IMG/VR virus record: IMGVR_UViG_3300034418_009039
Location: 1-22,323 of that record
Source: a virus
Strand: one strand, 5' to 3'
Length of the DNA: 22,323 bases
In this document: positions 6,305 through 14,336 of the stretch, one piece after another
How the letters are laid out: each line of letters starts with the position of its first letter
How positions within the stretch are numbered: position 1 is the stretch's first letter
Made by a program: the position numbers and the translations under genes
Notes under the pieces: model-generated
Seen by the model: the letters and a program-made list of their open reading frames with translations, nothing else
Told to the model about the DNA's origin: nothing
The model's database searches: none

Positions 6305-8590
6305 TGGAGCGAACAGGTCGGCATCAATGACCGTTGCGCCTGCTGTCACGAGACTGCCCAGGAACTCGATAGGGATACCGCCATCCCCTTCTGTGTCCAA
6401 AAGGTCTCCGGGACCCACGATGAAACCTGTGCACCAAATTGTCAGTGTAGCACCGGGCTCGGCGACAAGGCCGGTTGGGGTGATCGGTAGTATGCCATTT
6501 TCGCCCCAGAAATCTTTAGTAACTGCAGTTGTTACGTCAATATTGACTTCCCAGTAGTAGCTTCCGCTGTCTACGATAGTCTCGCCTCCGATTGAGATGT
6601 CGCCGCCCGGACCAGCGGGAGGGGTTCCGCCGCTACCCATATCGGGACGTGAGTCGCCACTGAGATTTGATGGAATCGTTATCGTGCCATTGGAAAAGCC
6701 CCCCCAGATTCCACTGGTCGCAACAACCCCTTCCGAGGCATCGAGCCCCCAACTGCAGGCATCCATTCGTAAGGCCGAGATTTTACCGCTGCGCGGATCG
6801 TAAAAACGGAAGGGCTTTCCGGGGCGCCAGTTGCTCACGATGTCATCGCGAAGCGTTTCTGCTACGTTGATTCCATACGCATCACCGAGTACAAAGCTAC
6901 GCAGGTAGTAACTGTATGCGTTGACTACGCTAGCGATTTGACTATCGTTCTCGAACAGTACGGGGACGGGCATCGATTCTTTTACAACATACGGCCCAGC
7001 AGCGTTTGGTGGCGTGATGTAATTTGAGCTGAGCACAATCGTGGTGGTGCGCTCAGTGGTGCTAGTGGTGACGGTATTAGCTGTATCTGGGCGGATTGGG
7101 TTTGCGGTAATTGTTGTAGAAATTCTACGTTCGTGAGTCTTGATACCAGAAAGAGCGTCGATGTTTCCGTTAATTCCAGACCCCCTGGTCGTACTACTAC
7201 TCCAGGTATAGGTGTCTTGAATTGTCTGGTTTCTACCGTATATGTACTCAGTCGTTTGCCGTGTTACACGATACATTGAGGTAGGATAAATGTTTCTCCA
7301 GAAGGTACCCTCGCCTCCGATTTCGCCGGAGCGATAATCGCTCGGGATCGCGCCGGAAAGCCTTGTAGCATAGTTATCGGTGACCGTCTTACTTAACTCT
7401 CCAGCAGCGCCGTAGTAATTTGTAACTGTGGAGTATGATTGTTTGACGTTATTGAGTCCTTCCATTTTACAGCCGCCGTTCGGGCTGCAGGACGTAGCAC
7501 TTAATGATCGACAATATGCCATTTTGTCCGCATAGTACTGCTGATTAACCTCCATGGCAGGGCCGTACGTCTCAGAATAGGTATCGCTCAACTGCGCGGA
7601 AGGGCCGGAATAGGTACTACGAGACAGGGACGTCTTGGTGACAGGAACGTAAGTGGTTTGCTGTCTTGTTTCGTAGTCCTCTGAGCAGGAATCGATCTCA
7701 CTGCCGCCAGGGGTCGGTGAATCGGAGGGGCCAGAACTCGGGAGGTCAGTACTTGGAGGAATTGGAGAATTGCCACAACCGCTTGTTTTCGCGGGCGGCT
7801 TAGGCCTCGGTGCTGGCGGCCTCGGTTCCTGGGGTTCGCTCTCGGGGAGCTCAGGCGGCTTGCGAATAAACAAGGTCGCAGGGTACTGTAGAAAGTAGTG
7901 CGACAGGGTTTCGGTAATCTCAATTTTCCCACTCTGGTTGGTCGCAAGCGCATCTGAAGGCACTTGATACGACAGCTCTATCTGATCGGGGATTGCGTTT
8001 CCGGCGGCCAGAGGCGAGACAGAAAGGGCCGTGGTTCCATATACGGAAACCCACTCGCCCGCGGCGCTGCCGGCAAAGCTGTCGCCGTCAAAGAAGTCGC
8101 CCTGGACGAGTGCTCCCTGATTATCCTGGAACAGATACTTGCCTGCAGCGGCGAAACTGGCCGAGACGTTCGCGTAAGTGCGCTGAGCGGGATCGAGGGG
8201 AACGGGGGCCAGGTCAATGAATTCGCTCGTATCGTCTGTCAGAGCCGCCAGAGCAAGTCTGCAGCCCACCTGAACCAGCAGTTCGTCGCTCTGGGGCTCG
8301 TAGGCGGTAGAGATGACGTACAGAAGCCCACGAGGGTGTCTAACGGTGCCCAATCCTGGCGAGGAGATATTGACGATAACCTCATGGCCGCGCTTGAACG
8401 CATTGCGATCATAATCCTCCATTGACGGCATCTCGCCATAGTTGCCAAAGACAAGGTCTCCCGTCGTAGAAATCAAGCCGTTTTTATTGGCACTAGCGTC
8501 GGAGCAAGTGAAAGAAACAAAGTGGCTAGAAAAGTTTACTCCATTGATCGTTACAGACTCGAAACGAGTAGCATTACCAAGATAACCCAT
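6302..8590 (-). CDS. Large tail-tip / baseplate-hub-like protein, 762 residues
   Basis: Residues 1-240 form a folded domain with strand-like stretches (SVTINGVNFSSHFVSFTCSD, RGHEVIVNISSPGLGTV). Residues about 244-297 are a strikingly Pro-rich linker (PPELPESEPQEPRPPAPRPK, then PSSGPSDSPTPGG). The remaining 460 residues are rich in Thr, Ser, Tyr and Asn, typical of extended beta structure in tail tip and receptor-binding proteins. It lies downstream of the tape measure where siphoviruses keep tip and hub genes. A strong Shine-Dalgarno, GGAGG, overlaps the end of the preceding gene, and the ATG at 8588-8590 lies one base past that gene's TGA. It probably links the tail tube to host binding. No catalytic motif is recognised. 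Confidence 0.75.
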   Translation of the reverse strand: MGYLGNATRFESVTINGVNFSSHFVSFTCSDASANKNGLISTTGDLVFGNYGEMPSMEDYDRNAFKRGHEVIVNISSPGLGTVRHPRGLLYVISTAYEPQSDELLVQVGCRLALAALTDDTSEFIDLAPVPLDPAQRTYANVSASFAAAGKYLFQDNQGALVQGDFFDGDSFAGSAAGEWVSVYGTTALSVSPLAAGNAIPDQIELSYQVPSDALATNQSGKIEITETLSHYFLQYPATLFIRKPPELPESEPQEPRPPAPRPKPPAKTSGCGNSPIPPSTDLPSSGPSDSPTPGGSEIDSCSEDYETRQQTTYVPVTKTSLSRSTYSGPSAQLSDTYSETYGPAMEVNQQYYADKMAYCRSLSATSCSPNGGCKMEGLNNVKQSYSTVTNYYGAAGELSKTVTDNYATRLSGAIPSDYRSGEIGGEGTFWRNIYPTSMYRVTRQTTEYIYGRNQTIQDTYTWSSSTTRGSGINGNIDALSGIKTHERRISTTITANPIRPDTANTVTTSTTERTTTIVLSSNYITPPNAAGPYVVKESMPVPVLFENDSQIASVVNAYSYYLRSFVLGDAYGINVAETLRDDIVSNWRPGKPFRFYDPRSGKISALRMDACSWGLDASEGVVATSGIWGGFSNGTITIPSNLSGDSRPDMGSGGTPPAGPGGDISIGGETIVDSGSYYWEVNIDVTTAVTKDFWGENGILPITPTGLVAEPGATLTIWCTGFIVGPGDLLDTEGDGGIPIEFLGSLVTAGATVIDADLFAP

Positions 8591-8591
8591 T

Positions 8592-8993
8592 TCAAACCTC
8601 CGTCAGGCCAAAGGATACAATCATGTAAAAGGGGCCGAACTTGGAGTAGGTCGGCGGGGTAGAGAATACGGCGCTTGAGTTTACGGTAGTGCCAAACGTT
8701 TCGTCGATAATACCAACCGCGGCCGACAAGCCGCTGGCCCTGTCCGTATCCCAGGCTTGATACATCGCATCAAATAGCGCAGCCTCCGTAGTCGGAAGCG
8801 GCGAACTGATCGCCCAGATCCTCTTCTGAGGAGACGCACTGCCTGAGATGATTGCTGCGCCGGTGCCGGAAAACGTAAAAGCAGCAGAGTCGACGTACGA
8901 ACGAGGAAGTGTGCCGTCGGTGAACTGGCTAAAAAGGAAGCTGTAGACGGGTGTCCCCCCAGATGGAGTGTACGATATTCCGATCTGGGACAT
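8592..8993 (-). CDS. Minor tail protein, 133 residues
   Basis: This small soluble protein has a beta-rich N-terminus (GISYTPSGGTPVYSFLFSQF) and a helix near residues 88-105 (ALFDAMYQAWDTDRASGL). It lies between the 127-residue gene after the tape measure and the large tail-tip gene, where distal tail proteins are expected. It has its own motif (CGGCAAACTA) 20 nt upstream and a short AGG ribosome binding site. Its stop overlaps the Shine-Dalgarno of the next gene, which points to coupled expression. The distal-tail assignment is from position; no family signature was recognised. Confidence 0.7.
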   Translation of the reverse strand: MSQIGISYTPSGGTPVYSFLFSQFTDGTLPRSYVDSAAFTFSGTGAAIISGSASPQKRIWAISSPLPTTEAALFDAMYQAWDTDRASGLSAAVGIIDETFGTTVNSSAVFSTPPTYSKFGPFYMIVSFGLTEV

Positions 8994-9012
8994 TGACCTG
9001 ACTCAGCTGGGA

Positions 9013-9022
9013 TAGTTTGCCG
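9013..9022 (-). promoter_or_regulatory. Late-promoter-like motif CGGCAAACTA
   Basis: The minus strand reads CGGCAAACTA, 20 nt ahead of the ATG at 8993. It was found by looking at the distance predicted from the other copies. Confidence 0.45.
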
Positions 9023-9030
9023 AATCGGGG

Positions 9031-9414
9031 CTACTGAATACCGGTCAATGGCTCGTGGCCAGCAAGTGCTCTGTACTTGTTGATGGACTCGGCACTAAAA
9101 CCAGTAATGGGGCGATGCAAGCCCGTACCGACAATCGTACGGAATCGCTCAGAGACCTCTACAAGCCTTTTGAAGGCCTCGTCGTACGCTTCTAGCAGTG
9201 CGTCGCACACCTCTTGCGGAGCGTTGTCCGTACGGGCCGCGTAGTAGGCTATGCGTCGATATGTCAGGAGCACCTTGAGATCCTCCTCGGACATTTCACT
9301 AATGGCAGAGGTTGGCGCTACGGGTCCCGTCCCAGAAGTAGCCTTTGTAAAATACAGGGAGGCTACATCCTCGGTGGATCCAAAGTGAAACATGCCAGTC
9401 GAGTCGCTGATCAA
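9031..9414 (-). CDS. Hypothetical tail protein, 127 residues, following the tape measure
   Basis: A mostly helical protein: residues about 40-95 read EMSEEDLKVLLTYRRIAYYA, then APQEVCDALLEAYDEAFKRL and VEVSERFRTIV. The C-terminal segment is GFSAESINKYRALAGHEPLTGIQ. The start used here is TTG at 9412-9414, which overlaps the tape measure TGA (TTGA). An ATG at 9393 is the alternative and would shorten it by seven residues. Neither has a Shine-Dalgarno, so coupling to tape measure translation is likely. By position it may be a tape-measure-associated or tail-completion protein. It is not recognised. Confidence 0.7.
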   Translation of the reverse strand: MISDSTGMFHFGSTEDVASLYFTKATSGTGPVAPTSAISEMSEEDLKVLLTYRRIAYYAARTDNAPQEVCDALLEAYDEAFKRLVEVSERFRTIVGTGLHRPITGFSAESINKYRALAGHEPLTGIQ

Positions 9415-12400
9415 GAATACCGACGGCGACGAATCTTGGTCAGGCTGACCAGCATATCGCTGGCGGCCTTTGTAGGATTCTGAGCCTGAATCGTAACATT
9501 GTTCTGGATGTTATCACCGCCAGCGGAAGAGAGAGCCCTCAAGAGGCCAGCATTGCCACCCTTTCCTGCATTCATGCCGGGGGCATTGCTGACGCGGACG
9601 CCGCCCTTGGGGATCTGTAACTGGCTGGTGATATGGGCAGGAATCACGGTACCAGCTCCTGGGGCCCTCCACTGACCCCATGAAGGGGCGTTAATCATGC
9701 TCAGCTTACCGCCAGCAGAAAGGAAGGCTTCCTGGCCAAGCTCGTTTACGGTATAAGTCTTACCACCGCTAACAGGGCCACCGGCAGCCCTCGGTGGGTC
9801 AGCACCAGCGTTTGCACTAGACTGCAACCTAAGGGCCTTCTGCGCCTCGATGGCCAATCTCTCGGCCTCAGTGCGGGCTTCAATGTACCGATCCCTGAGT
9901 TCTGCGACCTTTCTAGCTTGTTCTTCTAGGAGTGAGGACGTGTCTTCGATTGCTTGCTGTTCCTCTGCATGGATAGTAAGCATCTCCTTGTACTGTCCAA
10001 CAGCCTCTTCTTTGGCCGTTTCTTGTGCTTCCATGACGTCCTCGGCAGCTTGTTTTTCCTCTTCCTTTTTTTTGATGTAGCCGTCAAGCTTCTGGACCAA
10101 ACCGTCAATGGCAGTAGTCTGCCTCTCTTGCAGCTCAAGCATCGCCGCCTCTTGCTCTGCGCGGATCTTCGCACGCTCCTCTTGTTTCTTTTCAATCTCC
10201 TCCTGTCTATTCATCCGCTCCAGCCTGGCCTTGGCACGCAGGAGTTCTTCGCCAGAGAGTTTTCCAGACGCGATCTTTTTCTGCAGCGAATTCTTTTCAT
10301 ATTCGTACAGCTGCTGTTCATATGGGCCACGCTTGCCGAGTGCTGTAATCTCTGCGTCGATAGCTTTCAGTCTTTCATTGTAAATATCGTTAATTTGCTT
10401 TTTCTCTTCGTCATACCTCTTGTTAACTGCGGCGATAGCCTTGTCGGTTGCCTTCTGCTCAGCCGCAATTTCTTCATCGATCCCTTCGATGATGCGTTTC
10501 TGTTTCTCAATTTCAATATCGTAGCGGCGCTCGACTTTTGAGATTATGTTTTCCAGCTCTTGGGATTCTTTTTGATATTCTGTAAATCGTTCCTTCGCTA
10601 CAAGTACAATCTCGGAAAGGTCGTCTTTGAATATTTTAGCCTGTAATGACGCTCCGCTAAAATCAAACAATCTTGTAAAGAAATTGCCATCTCTTTGTTC
10701 AAGATCCTTAAGGGTGGTGCCGACACCTCCCAGCCCCTGGTCAAGTGCAAACACTGAGGCGGCGGTGGCGTCGGCGGAAGACTTGAAGCTAGCAAAGGCA
10801 ACAGCGGCGGCGCCGGCAGCAACAACGGTAGCGGCAAACAGTGCTGGGTTAGCAAGCATCGCAGCCTGCACAGTGGAGGCAAATGTAACGAACGCAGGAA
10901 TCAAGCTCGTATAAATCGTATTTGCCATGAGCTGAATAATGGTAACCAATCCGCCAAACGAACCGACAAACCGCACCACGTTGAATGCCGCAAAAGCTGC
11001 TCCAGTCGCGACAACAGCTGCGGCAAGAGTGCCCATGTTCTTGGTCGTAGCGTTTAGCAGGTTGTTCAAAGCCTCAAGACTGCCAGCGATCGGGCTACCG
11101 AGGAATTCGTCTGTCGTCGCTGTCATCTTTACGAATTCCAGAGCGACCGCCTGCACAGCAGACTCAAGTTTGCGCATCTTGCCGATCCAGGTGGAATCGA
11201 TCTCGTCCGCAATCTCCGCAAAGGCACCGCCCTCTGCTGTTAAGTTATCAAGGGCTGCCTGAACTTCCAGGAAGGTGATCTTGCCGTCTTTTGCAAACTC
11301 CTTCAGAGTTACAGCATTCTCGCCGGTAACTTTTTCCAGTTCAGTCCAGATGGGAATACCTTGAATAGCGAACTGGGTCAAGTCACGAGTGTAAGCCCGG
11401 CCCTGCGTCACCACTTGGCCAAGGTTTCTTGCCAAGTTGGTAATATCGCCACCGGTGGCGCTTGCGATGATAGAGAGTTGCCTGGTAGACTCGACAGCTT
11501 GGTCGGTTTCGACGCCGTAGGCCAGCATGATCTGGCCGGCTTTAGCGACCTGCTCAAGATTGAACGACGTCGTAGCGGCAATGTCCCGGAAGGTCTCCAA
11601 AGCAGTAGCCGCCTCGGTCGCGCTCCCGGTAAAGGCGGTAAAAGTCAGTTCAAGAATCTGGAGTTCACCGCCGGTCTGGGCGATTTGAGCAACGCCGGAA
11701 GCAATGGCATTGAGGCCCTTGACCAACAGGCCGGCCGCGACCTGGGCGAGCGTGAATTTACCGATAAGTGCGTTGATACCGCCGCCGCCGGTCGATGAAA
11801 CCTTCTTCAGGGTGCCGTTCATGTCGGCGAGCGCCTTTTCAGCCTCTTTGATCTTGCCGGTGACCCGTGTCCACAGCGGGTTGATCTCTTTCGTATTCTC
11901 TTTGTATTTTGCTGTATTGTCCCTGAGTTCGTTGAGGATCGAGAGCTGTTTTTTAAGTTCTCCTGGAGTCTTACCAAGCTCGGAGTTAAGAGTAATGAAA
12001 GCCTTCTGAGAATTGTAGCTTTCATCGCTGAATTTCTTCATCTGAGTTTCGGCCGCCGCTAGCTTTGCGCTGACCTGATTCCACGCCTCCGTGGTTTCCT
12101 GTGTCCCACTCTGGTACTTCTCGGTGTTGTCGAGCAACTCCTTCAGTATGTCGATCTGAGCGCGAAGGGCGGCAGGTGTCTTGCCGAACTCTTCCGTAAG
12201 AGCCTTGGCACCTCTTTCGGCCAATGTAGTTTCCTGAGTGATCTTCTTAAGCTCTTCCTCGGCCGCCTTGATCTTACTGGTCAGAATCTGCCAGTCTTTG
12301 GTGATATTTTCTGTGCCATCCTCGTACTTCTGTACGTCATCCCGCAGGGACCTCAGGGTGCTAAGCTGCCCCCGTAGCTCGTTAGTGGTCTTTCCAATCT

Positions 12401-12647
12401 CTCCATTAACATGTCTCCATGCTTGCTCGATCTTGGACACATCGTCCCTCATCGAGTTGATTCTTTTGGCTACAAGTTCACCGCCTTCAAACTTGAGCTT
12501 AACGGCTGTGGTAAATTCCTGGTTAAAGACTTCCCGCAGTGTCGAAGCGGCGCCGATTGCGTTCCTCCGTAGATCCTTGAAGAAGAACTCAATCTGCTGG
12601 CCAGCCTTGGTTGTATCAAAATCAATGTTGTAAGTAAGGTCGGCCAT
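9411..12647 (-). CDS. Tail tape measure protein
   Basis: At 1078 residues this is the longest gene here. Three 70-residue helical repeats occupy about 85-280. The conserved tape-measure N-domain follows at about 325-490 (LELTFTAFTGSATEAATALE to ITFLEVQAALDNLTAEGG). A hydrophobic stretch lies near 540-625, with many Ala and Val, such as NPALFAATVVAAGAAAVAFA. A long highly charged coiled coil spans about 690-950. The C-terminus is Gly-rich and ends in RRRRYS. Tape measure proteins fix tail length, are packed inside the tube and leave at DNA ejection. By the usual 0.15 nm per residue, a tail near 160 nm would be expected. An upstream motif GGGAATCCTA lies 20 nt from the ATG at 12645-12647. Confidence 0.95.
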   Translation of the reverse strand: MADLTYNIDFDTTKAGQQIEFFFKDLRRNAIGAASTLREVFNQEFTTAVKLKFEGGELVAKRINSMRDDVSKIEQAWRHVNGEIGKTTNELRGQLSTLRSLRDDVQKYEDGTENITKDWQILTSKIKAAEEELKKITQETTLAERGAKALTEEFGKTPAALRAQIDILKELLDNTEKYQSGTQETTEAWNQVSAKLAAAETQMKKFSDESYNSQKAFITLNSELGKTPGELKKQLSILNELRDNTAKYKENTKEINPLWTRVTGKIKEAEKALADMNGTLKKVSSTGGGGINALIGKFTLAQVAAGLLVKGLNAIASGVAQIAQTGGELQILELTFTAFTGSATEAATALETFRDIAATTSFNLEQVAKAGQIMLAYGVETDQAVESTRQLSIIASATGGDITNLARNLGQVVTQGRAYTRDLTQFAIQGIPIWTELEKVTGENAVTLKEFAKDGKITFLEVQAALDNLTAEGGAFAEIADEIDSTWIGKMRKLESAVQAVALEFVKMTATTDEFLGSPIAGSLEALNNLLNATTKNMGTLAAAVVATGAAFAAFNVVRFVGSFGGLVTIIQLMANTIYTSLIPAFVTFASTVQAAMLANPALFAATVVAAGAAAVAFASFKSSADATAASVFALDQGLGGVGTTLKDLEQRDGNFFTRLFDFSGASLQAKIFKDDLSEIVLVAKERFTEYQKESQELENIISKVERRYDIEIEKQKRIIEGIDEEIAAEQKATDKAIAAVNKRYDEEKKQINDIYNERLKAIDAEITALGKRGPYEQQLYEYEKNSLQKKIASGKLSGEELLRAKARLERMNRQEEIEKKQEERAKIRAEQEAAMLELQERQTTAIDGLVQKLDGYIKKKEEEKQAAEDVMEAQETAKEEAVGQYKEMLTIHAEEQQAIEDTSSLLEEQARKVAELRDRYIEARTEAERLAIEAQKALRLQSSANAGADPPRAAGGPVSGGKTYTVNELGQEAFLSAGGKLSMINAPSWGQWRAPGAGTVIPAHITSQLQIPKGGVRVSNAPGMNAGKGGNAGLLRALSSAGGDNIQNNVTIQAQNPTKAASDMLVSLTKIRRRRYS
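11808..12395 (-). repeat. Three tandem 70-residue repeats inside the tape measure gene
   Basis: In the protein GKT recurs at residues 85, 155 and 225, and a Tyr-x-x-x-Thr segment followed by a Trp recurs at 108, 178 and 248. Both give a period of exactly 70 residues (210 bp). The repeats differ clearly in sequence, so the duplication is old. Each unit seems to be a helical hairpin. Confidence 0.75.
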
Positions 12648-12666
12648 GCTGATCTCAAACCTGGCT

Positions 12667-12676
12667 TAGGATTCCC
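12667..12676 (-). promoter_or_regulatory. Late-promoter-like motif GGGAATCCTA
   Basis: The minus strand reads TGGGAATCCTAAGCCAGG, 20 nt ahead of the tape measure ATG and just past the terminator at 12685-12700. That is a sensible place to restart transcription. Confidence 0.45.
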
Positions 12677-12684
12677 ATAAAGAA

Positions 12685-12700
12685 GACCCCTTTCGGGGCC
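12685..12700 (-). terminator. Intrinsic terminator after the tail tube gene
   Basis: On the minus strand GGCCCC, the loop GAAA and GGGGTC are followed by TTCTTTATG. This is a 6-bp stem with one G-T pair and a stable GNRA loop. It lies 42 nt past the TGA that ends the post-amber extension, and 300 nt past the amber itself. The transcript unit therefore includes the extension. Confidence 0.7.
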
Positions 12701-12741
12701 TGTGATTGCATTCAGTTTGCCGTAAGCATCGGTTACGGGCT

Positions 12742-12999
12742 TCAGGCGACGGTGGCGACCCGGAAGGTACCAACGCCGGGCCCAGCGGTCTCGTTGACGG
12801 TAACAATGTCGCCCACCTGATAATTGGTACCAGGGGTGACGACAGCAACGGCGGTGATGTTGCCAGAGCCGTCGGTGTCGACGGTGGCATCGGCGGAAGA
12901 GCCAGAGCCACCAGTGAGGTCGACTGCGAGTCCGGCCTGGGAGGCGGTAAACGGAGTAGACGTTGTAAACGTATCCCCCGTTGCGATGCCCCCAGCCAG
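12742..12999 (-). CDS. In-frame 85-codon extension after the tail tube amber codon
   Basis: Directly after the TAG at 13000-13002 the same frame stays open for 85 codons and ends in TGA at 12742-12744. It begins LAGGIATGDTFTTSTPFT and contains AGLAVDLTGG, ITAVAVVTPGTNYQVGDIV and GVGTFRVATVA. This is a Gly/Thr/Val-rich beta domain with the same module as residues 122-205 of the protein at 5545-6273. There is no ATG, and the only in-frame GTG is near the end, so it cannot be an ordinary separate gene. Read-through would give a 290-residue tail tube protein. Extra C-terminal surface domains made by recoding on a minority of tail tube subunits are known in siphoviruses, usually by frameshift. A recent nonsense mutation is the alternative. 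Confidence 0.65.
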   Translation of the reverse strand: MAGGIATGDTFTTSTPFTASQAGLAVDLTGGSGSSADATVDTDGSGNITAVAVVTPGTNYQVGDIVTVNETAGPGVGTFRVATVA

Positions 13000-13614
13000 C
13001 TAATTGCCAGTGTTTTCGTCAATCTCGACCACGTATGGGCCATAACCGATGATCTCGGTTTCCCAGGAAACGATCGAGCCGGCTTCGATCGACTCGGTGT
13101 AGCCCGACAGAGTGCCGTAGCCGTAAACGGTTTCGACGGTGCCGGTGGGACCAACGCGGGCGAATTTCACACGCAGGCTGTCAGCCACGGTATTCTGCTC
13201 GGCAAGGCGCATGATCTGGTAGCCAGCATCCTTGAAGTCGGCCACGCCAGCCAGGGTCACGGTCCAGGACTTGGAGGTAGCGATAGCGGTGTTGAAGCCC
13301 TTGGTGGTGTTGTCATAGGTAATGACGTCTTCCGTGTTGGTATCGGTTTCCAGCGAAGCGTTGGTCAGGCCGTACAGCTTCACGGGGTCCATGGTGCCGT
13401 CGGTCGGCTGGGCCACGGGGGTAGCGCCCAGGCTGAAGACGCCAGCGGCGTAGGCAACCTTTTCGTCGGCTGCGACAAGGGTAGTGGTATCAATGAAATT
13501 ACCGGCACCTGCACCCACGCCACCGGTTACGCCGGTAAAGGTGGTATCCGCGCTGGCAGAGGCCAGAGGGACAAGGTAGCAATCATAGCCAAATGCGGCA
13601 CTGTAGTTCGCCAA
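13000..13614 (-). CDS. Major tail tube protein
   Basis: This 204-residue protein contains SWTVTLAGVADFKDAGYQIM and a C-terminal YGYGTLSGYTESIEAGSIVS followed by ETEIIGYGPY, the order of strands expected of a siphovirus tail tube subunit. The sequence is Gly/Thr/Ala rich and without membrane segments. The tube protein stacks in rings around the tape measure, whose gene follows. The start appears to be TTG at 13612-13614 (TTG GCG AAC TAC), with an in-frame stop 15 nt upstream and no Shine-Dalgarno, which is unusual for an abundant protein. It ends at an amber codon (AAT TAG CTG) with an open extension behind it. Confidence 0.85.
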   Translation of the reverse strand: MANYSAAFGYDCYLVPLASASADTTFTGVTGGVGAGAGNFIDTTTLVAADEKVAYAAGVFSLGATPVAQPTDGTMDPVKLYGLTNASLETDTNTEDVITYDNTTKGFNTAIATSKSWTVTLAGVADFKDAGYQIMRLAEQNTVADSLRVKFARVGPTGTVETVYGYGTLSGYTESIEAGSIVSWETEIIGYGPYVVEIDENTGN

Positions 13615-13645
13615 GTAATTAGCTAGCTAGGTAGGCTAGGACAAA

Positions 13646-13665
13646 GGACAAAGCGGGCTTTGCCC
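13646..13665 (-). other. Hairpin upstream of the tail tube gene
   Basis: The region reads GGACAAAGCGGGCTTTGCCC, whose CAAAGC and GCTTTG arms pair closely. No T-run follows on the minus strand. It lies between the tail-terminator-like gene and the tail tube start and may be a weak terminator or a leader structure. Confidence 0.4.
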
Positions 13666-13714
13666 ACCTAACCATATAATTCCAATAACGGCGGTCTGGT
13701 AGGTAACCTGTTGA

Positions 13715-14149
13715 TTACACCAAAATCGGCCGATCGGAGCGAATCGTGATCATTGTTTGCGCAAGGGCGCCAATGCCGTTGGTGGCTGCCACGGTTTCAG
13801 TTGCGCTTGAGCTGCCGAACATCTGAAGAACCCGCAGGGCGGCGCTTGTCATGTCGCTGCCTTTGTCGTCATCCCAACAGATTAAGAATACCCTCCACTT
13901 GACGCTAAAATCGGAATCTCCGGCAACGTAATCCTTGCGATCAATGTCACCGCTGTCCTGGATCACGCACTCAAGGCCTTCTACACTACGCAGCTCCGGG
14001 AGGCTCTCACCAGGGGACACGATAGAGATGGCTGTAGTAGGCCCCAGGCCCTGTTGGAAGTCGTAGGTACCCAGGTAGGCCATGAAGGTGGCATCGGCCG
14101 TCAGGGTGTCGTAAATGACCTTTGCAGATGTAGGAAAGATTTGAGCCAC
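13715..14149 (-). CDS. Probable tail terminator / tail completion protein
   Basis: This 144-residue protein has an N-terminal helix (IFPTSAKVIYDTLTADATFM), a beta middle with SVEGLECVIQ and VKWRVFLICWDDD, then a helix (SAALRVLQMFG) and a C-terminal strand. That size and alternating fold, placed directly before the tail tube gene, match tail terminator proteins, which cap the tube and join it to the head. The start is GTG at 14147-14149 with GAGAGG five bases upstream. A TGGAAAACTA motif lies 23 nt ahead. The assignment is from position and size; no diagnostic motif was seen. Confidence 0.65.
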   Translation of the reverse strand: MAQIFPTSAKVIYDTLTADATFMAYLGTYDFQQGLGPTTAISIVSPGESLPELRSVEGLECVIQDSGDIDRKDYVAGDSDFSVKWRVFLICWDDDKGSDMTSAALRVLQMFGSSSATETVAATNGIGALAQTMITIRSDRPILV

Positions 14150-14171
14150 GGCGGCCTCTCAGGGTCGATTT

Positions 14172-14181
14172 TAGTTTTCCA
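14172..14181 (-). promoter_or_regulatory. Late-promoter-like motif TGGAAAACTA
   Basis: The minus strand reads CTGGAAAACTAAAATCG, 23 nt ahead of the GTG start at 14149. The rest of the gap 14150-14336 holds a TTGACA on the plus strand (14199-14204) without a convincing -10, and CCTATACGA near 14304-14312, 25 nt before the HNH start. Confidence 0.45.
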
Positions 14182-14336
14182 GGCTCGGTAAACTGTAGTT
14201 GACAACGCATTGATGCTTATGGGCTCGCTACAGAAATGTCGCCTCAGCTTCTCCGTTGTCACTGGTTGGTAATCGGATGAGCTGCAACAGGGCCCACCTT
14301 CCCCTATACGAAAGGATCTCCGATTACTTATTTAAC

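Noticed and set aside
12666-13154. A 162-codon leftward open frame across the end of the tail tube gene
   Set aside because: It is Pro/Ser/Arg rich, in another frame of the tail tube gene and its extension, and is a typical shadow frame. The frame continuing past the amber has far better protein character.
12706-13626. A 306-codon rightward open frame opposite the tail tube gene
   Set aside because: Its Gly/Val/Asp-rich, low-complexity translation mirrors the GC-rich codon positions of the tail tube gene and has no recognisable domain.
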